DNA of 64,000 nucleotides from Streptomyces phaeolivaceus. Lineage in GTDB: Bacteria > Actinomycetota > Actinomycetes > Streptomycetales > Streptomycetaceae. This document shows positions 55,567 to 64,000 of this stretch, in pieces. Made by a program: the position numbers and the translations under genes. The notes beneath the pieces were generated by a model. The model did no database searches. It had not been told where the DNA came from and saw nothing but the letters and a program-made list of their open reading frames with translations. The DNA lies in assembly GCF_009184865.1 (NCBI RefSeq), contig NZ_CP045096.1:8432001-8496000 (forward strand), given 5' to 3'. The number at the start of each line of letters is the position of its first letter. The stretch's first letter is position 1.

Positions 55567-55592
55567 GGCGCTCCTTCGTTCGCTCGCGGGCG

Positions 55593-58500
55593 TCACCGTG
55601 GTGTGTAGGCGCCCTGGGCCAGGAGTTCGGCCGCGTTGTCGTCGCCGGGATCCCACCTCAGCGCCTGCCGGTACATACGGGAGGCGGAGGCGCTGTCGGT
55701 CGCCACGAACAGTCCTCGGTACTTGAAGTGGACGCACAGCGACCGGTTGCCCGGAAGGTGGCCCTTGCCGGGGGCGCAGAACGGGGCGAGCTGGTCGGCG
55801 AAGACACGTGCCCTTCCGATGACCGTGCACAGTTCCTCGGTCCGTTTCATCTGGTAGAGGCAGTTCTGCAGTGCGTTGTGCCAGTCGAGCGCGGTCTGCA
55901 GCAGCCGGGGCAGCGGAACACCGAGGCCGGTCAGCGGTCGCAGCGCGTCGATGGCGGATTCGTAGTCCTGGTCGATCCCCTCGGCGAGTCCGGCGATGGC
56001 GGCCGGGTCCCTGAGCGCCTTCTCGGCGGTCAGGACGGCCTCGGCGCACCACTCGTCGGTGACCGTGCCGGCCAGCGCGGAGATCTCGGCCCAGCGCCGC
56101 CCGTCGACCGGCACGGACCATCCGATGCCGAACTCGCCCAGCAGACCGTGTACTTCGGACTCTCCGGTGCGGACGGCCGTGAGCACCCGCAGATGCAGCC
56201 GGGCGGTGTCCCGCTCACCGGCCTGGAGCGCCTCGGCGCCGAGGCGGCGGTGCAGGGCGAACAGTTCCCGGCACACGGTGGTGCGCAGCCGGGTCTCCGC
56301 GCCGGGCCCGGCGGGCTCCTCGCCGTGCTGCTCCCAGAACCGCTCCGAGGCCAGCAGCAGGGTCCACAGCACGGTCGCGCGGGCGAGATGACCGCCTCCG
56401 CGTGCGACGGACGGCGGTCCGCCCAGTGCCGTGTCCCGGTGGAGCAGGGCGAGGGTGTGGTGGAGGCGGACGTCGTACGCCCAGGTGCGCAGGCCGTCCG
56501 CCCAACTCCGTTCTATCCGCAGGGAGTCGGCCGACCGCAGGGCGTCGGTCAGTTCGTCGTCCGCCCGGACCGCGACCTCCAGGGCCGGGTAGCGACCGGG
56601 CCGGTCCCAGGGGACGGGCTCGTGCTCCGCGCCGGGGAAGAGCCGGCTCAGGAGACGGCGGACGAAGGTGTCGAGTTCCAGGCCGCGGGCGAGTGCCGCG
56701 GTTCTGCCGCGGGAGGGGAGGCGTCGGGTGGCGGGACCGGCCGTGGGCAGTACGGCGGCGGCCCGGTGCAGGAAGAGCGCGCCGCGCAGCGGGTCGCCGG
56801 AACGGTGGGCGGCCACCGCGCGGTGGCACAGGAGCAGGGCGTACCGGGTGCGGACCGCGTCGTCGTCGCGACCCTGCCGCTCCGCCTCCCGCAGGGCCCG
56901 CTCCCACAGCTCCGCCGCCGTCGCGTACTCCCCGACGGCGATCGCGCAGTCGCCCAGACTCCCCGCGTCCACCGGCGGCGGCTCGGCCCCCGCCAGACCC
57001 TTCACCAACTCGACCAACGCCCGCGCCTGCCCACGTCCCACCCGCTGCCGGTGGGTCGTGACACCACCGGCCCGGCGGCTGCCGGTCGCGGGGCCACGGG
57101 GTGCGTCCTCGTCCGGGGTGCCACCGCCCTGGGCCTCGCCGCCGCGCGGGGTGCGGGCACGGGCTTCGCGGTCACCCGCCGTGGCGCCTCCCGCGCCGCC
57201 GCCCGGCCTCGCGCCTGCCGCTCCGCGTGCTCCCGCCCTGCCGTCGTCGGCGTGGGCGAACAGGGCCGGCAGGAGGTGGGCCAGGTCGGCGACCGTGGCC
57301 AGGTCGCAGTCGATCGCCGCGGCGGACAGCAGCTCCAGGGACCGTCGCGGGTCGCTCTCGACGAGGCCCGCCGCGTGGACGACCCGGACCAGCGCGGCTC
57401 GCTCCCCGGGCCCGTCCGGCGGGGGAGCCGAGGGCGCGCGGCCCTCCAGGGCGTCGGCGAGCAGGGCACACACCTCGCCGTCCGCCGACACCGCCCTCAA
57501 TAGCCGTACGGCGGCGACCCGATCACCCCGCGCCAACTCGCCCACGGCGGACGCCAACGCCAGCACGGGTTGCATGGCTTCGGACGGCCGCGCTCCTTCG
57601 GACGACCGTCCCCCGTCGGACGACCGTCCCTCCTCGGATTGCCGCCGCCCACCTTCGACCGGCGGCCCCGTCTCGCTCGGCCGCCCCTCGCGGGTGCGCC
57701 GCCCCTCTTCCGTCGACGTCCCCGCGTCGGCCGGCGTCCCCGTGTCGGTCGCCCGGACCGCGTCGGCCGGCTGCACCTCCCCGGCGTGCCGCACCTCCCC
57801 GGTCTCCAGGACACCCCCGGCGTGCCCCGACCCGCCCCCCTGCCCTGCACCGCCCCCCTCCCGCAGCCCAGCCAATCGCTGCGGCTCGTCGAACTGTCGC
57901 CCCTCCCGGACCGGTGGTCGTCCCGCAGCGGGGCGGGACAGGGCCGCGGCCGTGGCCCGGGCGGACAGGGCGTGGATCTCTGGCAGGGCGTGCCGTTCTG
58001 CCAGGGTGCGGAGCAGGTGGGCCAGGGTGTCGCGGTGGTAGGGGGTCGTGCCGCGCATGCTCGCCGTGGTGAGGGCGGCGGCCAGGGCGGTCGCGGCCCC
58101 GGGGGTGGCCTCCTCGGCCAGGGCGACGAGGCGGCGGCACAGCTCCGGGTCGGCGGCCTCCGGATCCTCGGCCAGCCGCGCCAGCCCCAGGACCCATTCC
58201 GCCCAGGGGTGCTGCCGTACGGAGGGCGACAGCACGGCCGGCCCGTCGCCGGCCGCGACGGCGGTGGCGTGGGCGACCGTCCGGGCGGCCCGCGCCAGCA
58301 CGGCCGCGTCCGCCGGTACGGCGTCCGGCGCGGTCGCGAGGGCCCTGCCCAGTTCCCTGGCCGCCTGCCGCGCGTGGTACGGCGCGTCCTCCGGCTCCTG
58401 TGTGCTGCCCTCCCCGGCGATCCGGTGCAACCGGAGCGCGCCCAGCGCGTACGGCACCTGCGGCAGCCGATGGGCCGTCAGCCGCCCGAGTCCCTCCTCG

Positions 58501-60305
58501 ACCACCTCGTCCGCCGCGCCGCCGACCGCCTCGGCCCACACCCGCAGCAACTCCGCCTTCTCACCGCTCAGTTCGGCGAGCAGCCGCCCCGCCCTGCCCG
58601 GACGCAGCTCCTCCAGATGATGGGCCGCCAGCACCAGCGCCGCCCGCCCGTGCCCGAGCGCGCGGGCCGCCTCCAGCAGCCGCCGCCCCTCCTCCGCGTC
58701 CCGGCGCAGCGCCAGCAGCCCCGACCACAGCAGCCGGTCGGCCCGTGGCAGCCGCCGGTACAGCGGCTCCTTCAGCAGCCCGGCCATGTCCGCCGCCCCC
58801 GCCGACCGGCCGTACGCCGCCCCCAGCGCCGTACGCAGCGCCTCCAGCCGTTCCGGCGCGCCCCGGCCCTCCGTGGGCGGCCCCGGCGCGGCCCCGTCCG
58901 GGGTGTCGGGTCGCCGTCGGCCCTCGGCCAGGTCTCGGCGGAGCCGGGCGATCCCCTCGTAGCCGGGCGGGACGGCAGCCGCCGCGTCCTCGGCGGCCGT
59001 GCCGGTCACCGCGTGCGGTTCGGTGTCCAGCAGGAGACAGGCCAGGGCCCAGTCGTCCGCGGTCCGGGTCATCTTCTCGATGAGGAGCCAGAGTCCGGCG
59101 CGGTCGCCGGTCAGATACAGCGTCCAGGCGGCGTGATAGCGCCAGGCGGGGACCGAGTCCTTGCCCTGGGCGAGGGGGACGAGCAGGTCGCGGGCGCGTG
59201 CGGCGTCCCCGTCCAGGAGGAGCAGGCGGCCACGGGCGTAGCCGAGCCAGGGGCTCACCTGGGCGGGCGGGGCGAGCGCCGCCAGCCGGGCGGCGGTGAC
59301 CGGCGGCGGCCGGTCCGAGCCCTCGTCGAACCAGGCCAGCACCCGTCCGAGCGCGGCCGTCGCGGCGAGCCCCGGTGCGGCGGGACCGTGCCCCTCCGCA
59401 CCGTGCCCCTCCGCACCGTGCCCCTCCGTACCGTGCCCCTCCGCACCGTGCCCCTCCGCACCGTGCCCCTCCGTACCGTGCCCGGCAGGAGCGGGCCCGG
59501 CAGGCGCGGGCCACCCCGTCTCGTCGGCCGCGTCGAGCGCCCACCCCGGGATGTCGGCGACCCGACCCGCCCGGATGCAGGCCAGCAGCAGCCCCAGGAG
59601 GGCCGTCGCGTCGTGCGGGTCGGCCGCGCGGGCCGCGAGGAAACGCTCCCGGGCCGTGTCGAGTTCCCCGGTGATCTGCAACGCGTGGAGCCCGGCCGCG
59701 CGGTCCGACCCCGGCAGCCCGGTCGAGGCCAGCGCGACCGCCCGCCCCCACCGCTCCGCGTCCGAGGAGAAGTCCACCCGCAGCACCTCGGCGGCGAGTG
59801 CCAGGACCGCCGGTGGCCGTGGCCCGGACCGGCCCAGCAGATCCGCGCAGACCTCGATCCGGGGCGCGTCCCGCACGCCGGAGCGGGCCAGTTCGTCCGC
59901 CACCGAGGCCCTGACCGCCTCCGGGAGGGACTCCGCCCAGTACAGCCGGGTCAGCAGTTCGCAGGCCGGTAACTCCTCGCCGCGCCCGAACCGGGCCGCC
60001 GCCAGCGGCCGTACCGCCTCGTCGAGGGGGACGTCACCGGCCTCCGCCACCCGCCCGGAGAGACTCTCCAGCGCCGCGAAGTCGGCCTCGGTGAGCAGCG
60101 GCCGGTACGGCGGTTCCGCGACGGACCGTACGAAGTCCACGTAGAAGGGAGTGACCGCCTCGGGGCGCTTCTCCCACTGCGCCCAGATCTTGCGCAGCTT
60201 CGTCAGACCACTGTGCGGATCGGGGTCCTGGAGTGCCGACAGCCACTGTCTGCGCAGCCGTCCCGAGGACGAGAAGAAGTCACCGAAGGACGCGGGCGCA
60301 CTCAT
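55593..60305 (-). CDS. Giant helical TPR-type scaffold protein (1570 aa)
   Basis: A 1570-residue, almost wholly alpha-helical protein with no enzyme motif. Helical hairpins rich in Ala/Leu/Arg fill residues 1-290, 330-800 and 960-1500. Clear TPR-like units include YATAAELWERALREAERQGR and SASRMYRQALRWDPGDDNAA at the C-terminus. Two disordered parts break it: six GHGAE/GHGTE pentapeptides from 15-bp repeats (nt 59386-59475) and a charged Glu/Arg/Ser/Gly stretch at about 820-910. The N-terminus (FGDFFSSSGRLRRQWLSALQ) has no signal peptide. It starts 10 bp after the kinase stop and probably acts as the platform or sensor holding chaperone and kinase modules together. Confidence 0.75.
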   Translation of the reverse strand: MSAPASFGDFFSSSGRLRRQWLSALQDPDPHSGLTKLRKIWAQWEKRPEAVTPFYVDFVRSVAEPPYRPLLTEADFAALESLSGRVAEAGDVPLDEAVRPLAAARFGRGEELPACELLTRLYWAESLPEAVRASVADELARSGVRDAPRIEVCADLLGRSGPRPPAVLALAAEVLRVDFSSDAERWGRAVALASTGLPGSDRAAGLHALQITGELDTARERFLAARAADPHDATALLGLLLACIRAGRVADIPGWALDAADETGWPAPAGPAPAGHGTEGHGAEGHGAEGHGTEGHGAEGHGAEGHGPAAPGLAATAALGRVLAWFDEGSDRPPPVTAARLAALAPPAQVSPWLGYARGRLLLLDGDAARARDLLVPLAQGKDSVPAWRYHAAWTLYLTGDRAGLWLLIEKMTRTADDWALACLLLDTEPHAVTGTAAEDAAAAVPPGYEGIARLRRDLAEGRRRPDTPDGAAPGPPTEGRGAPERLEALRTALGAAYGRSAGAADMAGLLKEPLYRRLPRADRLLWSGLLALRRDAEEGRRLLEAARALGHGRAALVLAAHHLEELRPGRAGRLLAELSGEKAELLRVWAEAVGGAADEVVEEGLGRLTAHRLPQVPYALGALRLHRIAGEGSTQEPEDAPYHARQAARELGRALATAPDAVPADAAVLARAARTVAHATAVAAGDGPAVLSPSVRQHPWAEWVLGLARLAEDPEAADPELCRRLVALAEEATPGAATALAAALTTASMRGTTPYHRDTLAHLLRTLAERHALPEIHALSARATAAALSRPAAGRPPVREGRQFDEPQRLAGLREGGGAGQGGGSGHAGGVLETGEVRHAGEVQPADAVRATDTGTPADAGTSTEEGRRTREGRPSETGPPVEGGRRQSEEGRSSDGGRSSEGARPSEAMQPVLALASAVGELARGDRVAAVRLLRAVSADGEVCALLADALEGRAPSAPPPDGPGERAALVRVVHAAGLVESDPRRSLELLSAAAIDCDLATVADLAHLLPALFAHADDGRAGARGAAGARPGGGAGGATAGDREARARTPRGGEAQGGGTPDEDAPRGPATGSRRAGGVTTHRQRVGRGQARALVELVKGLAGAEPPPVDAGSLGDCAIAVGEYATAAELWERALREAERQGRDDDAVRTRYALLLCHRAVAAHRSGDPLRGALFLHRAAAVLPTAGPATRRLPSRGRTAALARGLELDTFVRRLLSRLFPGAEHEPVPWDRPGRYPALEVAVRADDELTDALRSADSLRIERSWADGLRTWAYDVRLHHTLALLHRDTALGGPPSVARGGGHLARATVLWTLLLASERFWEQHGEEPAGPGAETRLRTTVCRELFALHRRLGAEALQAGERDTARLHLRVLTAVRTGESEVHGLLGEFGIGWSVPVDGRRWAEISALAGTVTDEWCAEAVLTAEKALRDPAAIAGLAEGIDQDYESAIDALRPLTGLGVPLPRLLQTALDWHNALQNCLYQMKRTEELCTVIGRARVFADQLAPFCAPGKGHLPGNRSLCVHFKYRGLFVATDSASASRMYRQALRWDPGDDNAAELLAQGAYTPR
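59386..59475 (-). repeat. 15-bp tandem repeat in the giant TPR gene
   Basis: Six nearly exact units of CCGTGCCCCTCCGCA (two with GTA at the end) encode GHGAE or GHGTE pentapeptides. A seventh, degenerate unit follows. Confidence 0.9.
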
Positions 60306-60315
60306 GCCGCCGTGC

Positions 60316-61608
60316 TCACCCCCTGTCTCTCTCGCGTCGCAGGAGATCCTCGAAGTGCCGTGCCTGGTAGGCGTTCCCGGCCCGCCGATAGGTGTCGGCC
60401 GTCCGCGTCAGCAGCGCGCAGCGCTCCTTGCGGGTTCGCAGGAGCGCGCTGCCGCGCACCAACTGCCAGGACTCCGCCAGCCGTCGCGCCGACCCGGCCG
60501 GGTCGCCCCGGGTGTCGAGCAGCCCCGCCAGTTCGTTGAGCAGCGCCAGCCGGACGGCGGGCGACGGATTCTCCGCGCCGGAGTCCAGACAGCCGCGCAG
60601 GGTGTCGCAGGCGCCGGCCGTGTCACCGGCGGCGGCCTGCTCACGGGCCCGTTCCAGCGCGTTCGCGCCGGGCGGCGGACGGCGGGGCCCGGCCTCGGCC
60701 TCGGCCAGCGCGCCCAGGAGTTCCGTCGCGCTGCGGAAGCGCCGCGCGGGATCGAACTCCAGACAGCGCAGCACGACGGCGTCGATCTCGCGGGTCACGG
60801 TGTTGTTCAGCCGGGACGGCGGTGCCACCGCACGGCCCTCCTTCTTCCGCCGGTACAGCCAGTCTCCGTGCAGGGCGTCGGGCAGTTCGTGGGGCGGGAC
60901 GAGATGCTCGAAGGGCAGCCGCCCGGTGAGCCCTTCGTACATCAGCACCCCGAGGGAGTACAGATCGGAGGCGGGCACGCTCTCGCCCTGCGAGGTCTCC
61001 GGCGCCATATAGGTGAGGGTGCCGGCGACTCCGGGGACGGTCCCGGACTCCAGCAGCCTGGCGGCGAGACCGAAGTCGATGAGCCGTACGGTCAGGTCCG
61101 TGCCGAGCAGGACGTTGTCCGGCTTGAGGTCGCGGTGCAGCAACGGCTGGTCCAGGGCGTGCAGTCCGCGCAGCGCCACACAGATCTGCCGCGCCCAGGT
61201 GAACAGCTGCTTCGCGGAGACCGTCCGCCGGCTGTGGAACTGGTCGGCGAGCGTGGTGCCCTGCACGTACTCCATCACCAGGAACGCCCGGCCGCCGGCG
61301 TCATGGGCCAGCCCGCCGTCGTACACATGGACGAGGTGGCGGCGTGCCTCGGCGTCGGTCATGCCGTCCATCGCCTCGGCCAGCCGCAGGACGTCGGAGA
61401 ACCGGTGCCGGGCGTCCTCCTCGGTCATCCCCGTCTCCCGGGAGATCTTGCAGGCGACCCGTCGGACGGGCCGGCCCAGGATGCGCTGCTCGCTGAGGAA
61501 GACGGCGCCGAAGTTACCGCCGCCGACCCACTCGGTGAGCAGATAGCGGTCGTCGATCATCCGGCCCTCGAACGACCGCAGGTCCGTCCCGGCCCCACCG
61601 TCACCCAT
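60316..61608 (-). CDS. Ser/Thr protein kinase with C-terminal helical repeats
   Basis: A 430-residue soluble Hanks-type kinase. Glycine loop VGGGNFGAVF (28-37), Lys54 in VACKIS, catalytic HRDLKPDN (158-165), DFG 178-180 and MAPE (201-204) are all intact, so it should be active. Residues about 315-430 form TPR-like helical pairs (REQAAAGDTAGACDTLRGCL, LAGLLDTRGDPAGSARRLAE, DTYRRAGNAYQARHFEDLL). No membrane segment, unlike the kinase at 34368. The start overlaps the ATPase stop by 8 bp, and the stop lies 10 bp before the giant TPR gene. It probably phosphorylates a member of this system. Confidence 0.9.
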   Translation of the reverse strand: MGDGGAGTDLRSFEGRMIDDRYLLTEWVGGGNFGAVFLSEQRILGRPVRRVACKISRETGMTEEDARHRFSDVLRLAEAMDGMTDAEARRHLVHVYDGGLAHDAGGRAFLVMEYVQGTTLADQFHSRRTVSAKQLFTWARQICVALRGLHALDQPLLHRDLKPDNVLLGTDLTVRLIDFGLAARLLESGTVPGVAGTLTYMAPETSQGESVPASDLYSLGVLMYEGLTGRLPFEHLVPPHELPDALHGDWLYRRKKEGRAVAPPSRLNNTVTREIDAVVLRCLEFDPARRFRSATELLGALAEAEAGPRRPPPGANALERAREQAAAGDTAGACDTLRGCLDSGAENPSPAVRLALLNELAGLLDTRGDPAGSARRLAESWQLVRGSALLRTRKERCALLTRTADTYRRAGNAYQARHFEDLLRRERDRG

Positions 61609-64000
61609 GGCCCGCTCCGTCGGTGCCGGTGCCGGTGCCGGTGCCGGTGTCGATGGAGGTGTCGGTGTCGATGGAGGTGGCTGAGTCTGTGGCGGGGGCG
61701 GTGGAGTCGTCGGCGGCGACGAAGCGGACGTCCGTCCGAGGCCCGCGTCCGTCGGCACCGGCCCCCTCGGGACGGAAGTCCAGCTCGATACGGGCGCACC
61801 GCCGGAACTCGTCCTTCCTGCGCTGCTGTTCGAGCAGGACCGGGCTCTCGATCAGGTCGGAGAGGATCTTCGCGACGATACGGCCGCCCTCCTTGCCGCC
61901 GGACCTCTCGTTCCGCAGATGCCCCTGCCGGGCGGCGTGCAGGATCAGCGCCTCCGGGACGATCAGTTCCTTCTCCCGTTTGTCCCGCCAGAACGCCCGC
62001 TGCCGTTCCACGAGTTTGCGGCAGATGCCGGTCATCGCGTCCAGGTCCAGCGGCCGGAACACGATGATCCGGCGGATGCGCGCCAGGAACTCGGGGGAGA
62101 AGACGGGACCGCCGTGCGCGCCCTTCCCGACCTGGAGCAGGGCCTCCTTCACCCGGGCGACGATCTCCTCCTCGGGCCGTCCCTCCCGGCTCATCAGGGC
62201 GATGATCTCCTGGCCCGCGTTGGTGGTGAGGATGAAGATCGCCCGGTCGCCGTGGGCCTTGACCCCGCGCTGGTCGATGATCCAGCCCTCGTCGAAGAGG
62301 TTCAGGAAGGGCCGCCAGACCTCGGCGTGCGCCTTCTCCGCCTCGTCCAGCAGGAAGACGCAGTACGGGTCCGCGTTCAGCTCGTTGATCAGCCGGCCGC
62401 CGCGCTCGAAGCCGATGTATCCCGGTGGGGAGCCGATGATCCCGGCCACGCTGTGCGCCTCGGAGAAGTTCTCCATGGGGTAGGTCTGGAGGCGTTTGGA
62501 GGAGGAGTAGAACCCCGCGACGGTCTTCGCCAGTTCGGTCTTGCCGGTCCCCGTCAGCCCGGCGAACAGCATCACCGACGCCGGGCCGCCGCTCGCCCCG
62601 GCCACGCCCGCCTTGATCCGGCGCAGTTCGTTCGCGACGACCTCCAGCGCGTCCCGCTGGCCGAACACCGAGCCGCCGAGCGCCTGTTCGTAGTCGATCC
62701 CGTCGTCGCCGGTACCGGCGATCTGCCCGGCGGGCACCCCCGACATCTCGGCGATGACCCGCACCACGTCGTCGGTGTCCACGACGGTCCGGGTGTCCCC
62801 GAGCTGCGTACGGCGGTAGTCCAGGTCCTCGCAGGCCCGGCGGAGCACCTTGACGGCGGCCAGCGGCATCCGCTGGGCGAGGATGTAGTCCCCGGACAGC
62901 ACGACCGCCCGGTCGACGACCCGGTCGGCGACCTCGGTGCCGAACTCCGCCTCCAGCGCGTCCGCCGCCTGCCGGACCATGTCCCGTGCCGTGGCCCGGT
63001 CCGGTTCGGTCATGTCGATACGGGTGGTCAGCTCCCGCAGGGCGTGGTCGGCGGCCAGCAGATCGTCGTACTCCTGGCCGGAGAGGATCCCGATGAGATG
63101 GATCCGGCGTTCCTTCAGCGCGCTGCGCAGGGCCTGGACGTGGTCGGTGCCGTGGGGGCCGCGGAGCAGGGCGCCGAGTCCGTCCAGGCAGACGACGAGA
63201 TCGGTGCGGCCCGCCACATGGGCGATGATCCGGGCGAGTTTGGCGCCGCTGTCGGTGTCCGGCACGTCACGGCAGTCGACGCGCAGCAGCCGCTTGCGCC
63301 GCAGGAAGGGCAGCTCTCCGGCCGCCGCACGCCTGGCCAGTTCACGGACCAGCGTGGTGGTGCCGACTCCGGCGGGGCCGGTGATCAGCACATGGTTGTC
63401 GCTCGTACGGTGCAGGGCGCGGCCCAGGGTGTCGAAGTAGCGCTCCAGGTGCCGGGCGGCCGGGATGCCCTGGGTGCGGGCCAGCCACGTCAGGTCCTCG
63501 GCGGGCGGTGAGTCGGCCGGTAAGCGGAAGGCGATCTCACGCGGCCCCGAGGTGCGGGTCTCCCTGACGGACTGGGCGAGCAACTCCCGCATCCTGGCGA
63601 GGTCCACCCGGAGCGGATCCGTCCGGAACACCGACGCGAGCCGTGGCGGCGGGTCCTCCAGCAGGGCGTCCAGGAGATGCGGTGTGTCGACCTGTTCGGC
63701 GCCCCAGACCGTGGCGGCGCGCCGGGCCCGCCGCAGCAGGTCGAGCGTCGGCTCGCCCAGGCCGTCGCGGTGCAGCGGGGGTGTCTCCTTCCCGTGCTGC
63801 GACAGCCGGAAGGCACCGCCGAGCAGCTCCGCGACCTTCGCCAGGCCCAGTTGGGGCGGGATCTGGAGCCGCACCAGCCGCTCGGTCAGCCCCTCCGTCT
63901 CACCGAGCAGCGCGAGGAAGCAGTGCGGGGGCAGCAGCCGGTCGTACCCCAACTCGCCCGCGCGCTCCGCCGACTGCTCCAGTACCGCCCAGGCGTCCGC
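61601..64000 (-). CDS. Clp-type double AAA+ ATPase (partial, runs off right edge)
   Basis: The visible 799 residues lack the extreme N-terminus. A Clp-N-like region (LLPPHCFLALLGETEGLTER) is followed by two AAA+ modules. Module 1 has a damaged Walker A, GPAGVGTTTL (Lys replaced by Thr, codon 63359-63361), and Walker B LVVCLDGLG without the Glu. Module 2 is intact: GLTGTGKTEL, pore loop GYIGFERGG, Walker B VFLLDEAEKAH, sensor TTNAG. A Thr/Asp/Gly repeat tail ends the protein. It is a ClpA/ClpB-like remodelling ATPase powered by module 2. No ClpP-binding tripeptide loop was evident. It heads the minus-strand operon seen here and may act on, or dock with, the Clp-N domains of the CHAT protease. 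Confidence 0.9.
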   Translation of the reverse strand, partial: ADAWAVLEQSAERAGELGYDRLLPPHCFLALLGETEGLTERLVRLQIPPQLGLAKVAELLGGAFRLSQHGKETPPLHRDGLGEPTLDLLRRARRAATVWGAEQVDTPHLLDALLEDPPPRLASVFRTDPLRVDLARMRELLAQSVRETRTSGPREIAFRLPADSPPAEDLTWLARTQGIPAARHLERYFDTLGRALHRTSDNHVLITGPAGVGTTTLVRELARRAAAGELPFLRRKRLLRVDCRDVPDTDSGAKLARIIAHVAGRTDLVVCLDGLGALLRGPHGTDHVQALRSALKERRIHLIGILSGQEYDDLLAADHALRELTTRIDMTEPDRATARDMVRQAADALEAEFGTEVADRVVDRAVVLSGDYILAQRMPLAAVKVLRRACEDLDYRRTQLGDTRTVVDTDDVVRVIAEMSGVPAGQIAGTGDDGIDYEQALGGSVFGQRDALEVVANELRRIKAGVAGASGGPASVMLFAGLTGTGKTELAKTVAGFYSSSKRLQTYPMENFSEAHSVAGIIGSPPGYIGFERGGRLINELNADPYCVFLLDEAEKAHAEVWRPFLNLFDEGWIIDQRGVKAHGDRAIFILTTNAGQEIIALMSREGRPEEEIVARVKEALLQVGKGAHGGPVFSPEFLARIRRIIVFRPLDLDAMTGICRKLVERQRAFWRDKREKELIVPEALILHAARQGHLRNERSGGKEGGRIVAKILSDLIESPVLLEQQRRKDEFRRCARIELDFRPEGAGADGRGPRTDVRFVAADDSTAPATDSATSIDTDTSIDTGTGTGTGTDGAGHG

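Noticed and set aside
61623..63511. Long plus-strand frames over the Clp-type ATPase gene
   Set aside because: The opposite strand has intact AAA+ motifs; the plus-strand translations have none.

Overview
The window is chromosomal DNA of a high-GC actinomycete, almost certainly Streptomyces. Third codon positions are strongly GC-biased, GTG and TTG starts are common, and the regulator set is typical of the genus (PucR, GntR, MarR, PaaX, TetR and AraC types, orphan HATPase and PP2C proteins, membrane Ser/Thr kinases). No rRNA, tRNA or CRISPR array was seen.

Layout. 0-10 kb: end of an SGNH hydrolase, a DUF456 membrane protein, a TrmB/LuxR-type regulator, a proline-rich PP2C-like protein, an anti-sigma-type HATPase, a DUF2637 membrane protein, an FhuF-like ferric reductase behind an iron box, a GntR regulator and a TPR protein. 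10-17.5 kb: a purine catabolism block with a PucR regulator divergent from the three xanthine dehydrogenase subunits and the XdhC maturation factor. 17.5-23.3 kb: small single genes including a methyltransferase, an SRPBCC protein, DUF2278 plus lamin-tail, a truncated P450, a PNPOx-fold protein, and a DoxX/MarR pair. 23.3-30.7 kb: a myo-inositol block, with iolC (frameshifted), iolD and a UTRA regulator on the minus strand, divergent from a binding protein, permease and ATPase. 30.9-48.8 kb: acyltransferase fusion, GT-C-like membrane protein, Ser/Thr kinase, MpaB-family oxygenase with its TetR repressor, PaaX regulator, alpha/beta hydrolases, VOC and MBL proteins. Two patches of gene decay lie here, at 36.35-37.77 kb and 43.3-44.3 kb.

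48.9-64 kb is the most striking part. It is a compact two-strand chaperone/protease locus. A plus-strand pair (EACC1-like protein and a CHAT caspase-like protease with Clp-N-like C-terminal domains) converges on a tightly coupled minus-strand operon: a Clp-type double AAA+ ATPase (running off the right edge), a Ser/Thr kinase, a 1570-residue helical/TPR protein, a J-domain-like protein, a GrpE-like protein, an Hsp70, and a zinc-ribbon TPR protein. I read it as one NTP-dependent conflict or stress-surveillance system. The CHAT protease would be the effector, the chaperone, kinase and unfoldase modules would sense or license it, and the EACC1 protein would be an accessory subunit.

Other notable structure: three copies of a large nested intergenic palindrome; a 109-bp element with perfect 29-bp inverted ends inside an SDR remnant; an apparent in-frame palindromic insertion in the molybdenum subunit of xanthine dehydrogenase; and several clean operator palindromes (TetR, MarR, GntR, iron box).
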